Shown here: positions 63,784 through 64,000 of the stretch, one piece after another | Layout: each line of letters begins with the position of its first letter | Position numbering within the stretch: position 1 is the stretch's first letter | DNA from: Pelecanus crispus | Lineage: Eukaryota > Chordata > Aves > Pelecaniformes > Pelecanidae | Length of the DNA: 64,000 nt | Reading direction: 5' to 3' | Assembly (NCBI RefSeq): GCF_030463565.1 | Contig: NC_134644.1 | Coordinates: 151,243,967-151,307,966 of the forward strand | Made by a program: the position numbers and the translations under genes | Notes under the pieces: model-generated | Database searches by the model: none | Told to the model about the DNA's origin: nothing | Seen by the model: only the letters and a program-made list of their open reading frames with translations

Positions 63784-64000
63784 CTGCGAAGCAGAAAAAC
63801 AGGTCTGTAAACTATGACTCTCAGCGAGAAATGTCAAAAAGATAGAGTGCCACAGATTTCCAGAAATGGAAATTTAAGACAAGAAAGATGCTATAACATC
63901 TAAACAATGAAGGTGAAAGCTTTCAGACTTTCAGTCTTGTCCCCTTCCTTAGTTTTATACCGGGTAATGCCTTAAAATAGTAATTTGTGCCTAATTAGAA

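Overview
This is a 64 kb piece of a bird nuclear genome. The evidence is spliced vertebrate genes with GT/AG introns, a CpG island, abundant CR1 LINEs ending in the typical ATTCTATGAT-type tail, and a tRNA-Ile/CR1 composite SINE of the kind described from passerine-type birds. Nothing bacterial is present: no operons, CRISPR arrays or ribosome binding sites.

Layout. (1) About 1-13,400: the 3' end of VPS13B on the plus strand, with four coding exons, the stop codon at 11,539-11,541 and a 3' UTR reaching a poly(A) signal near 13,376. (2) About 16,340-22,450: the whole of COX6C on the minus strand, facing VPS13B. It has a CpG-island promoter at about 21.8-22.9 kb carrying an NRF-1-like site, a probable non-coding first exon, two coding exons that encode 77 residues, and a separate 3' UTR exon. 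(3) About 23-42.5 kb: a gene-poor stretch with CR1 copies, one tRNA-Ile-derived SINE, one LTR-like repeat and a nearly intact full-length CR1 (about 38.0-41.76 kb) with an esterase-type ORF1 and an endonuclease/reverse transcriptase ORF2 broken by one frameshift. (4) About 42.6-63.8 kb: the C-terminal half of RGS22 on the minus strand, eleven well-supported exons plus one tentative one, continuing beyond the right edge. Its introns hold another CR1 and a 195 bp hAT-type MITE with an 8 bp target duplication.

The order VPS13B, COX6C, RGS22 is the vertebrate order known from human 8q22. The three genes are neighbours rather than a pathway: a Golgi bridge-like lipid-transfer protein, a small subunit of mitochondrial cytochrome c oxidase, and a testis-type RGS protein.

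I found no new gene system. The points most worth a second look are a CR1 subfamily whose 3' end carries two successive CR1-type terminal modules, the SINE, the MITE, the COX6C intron placed ten bases after the stop codon, and unresolved details of RGS22 splicing.
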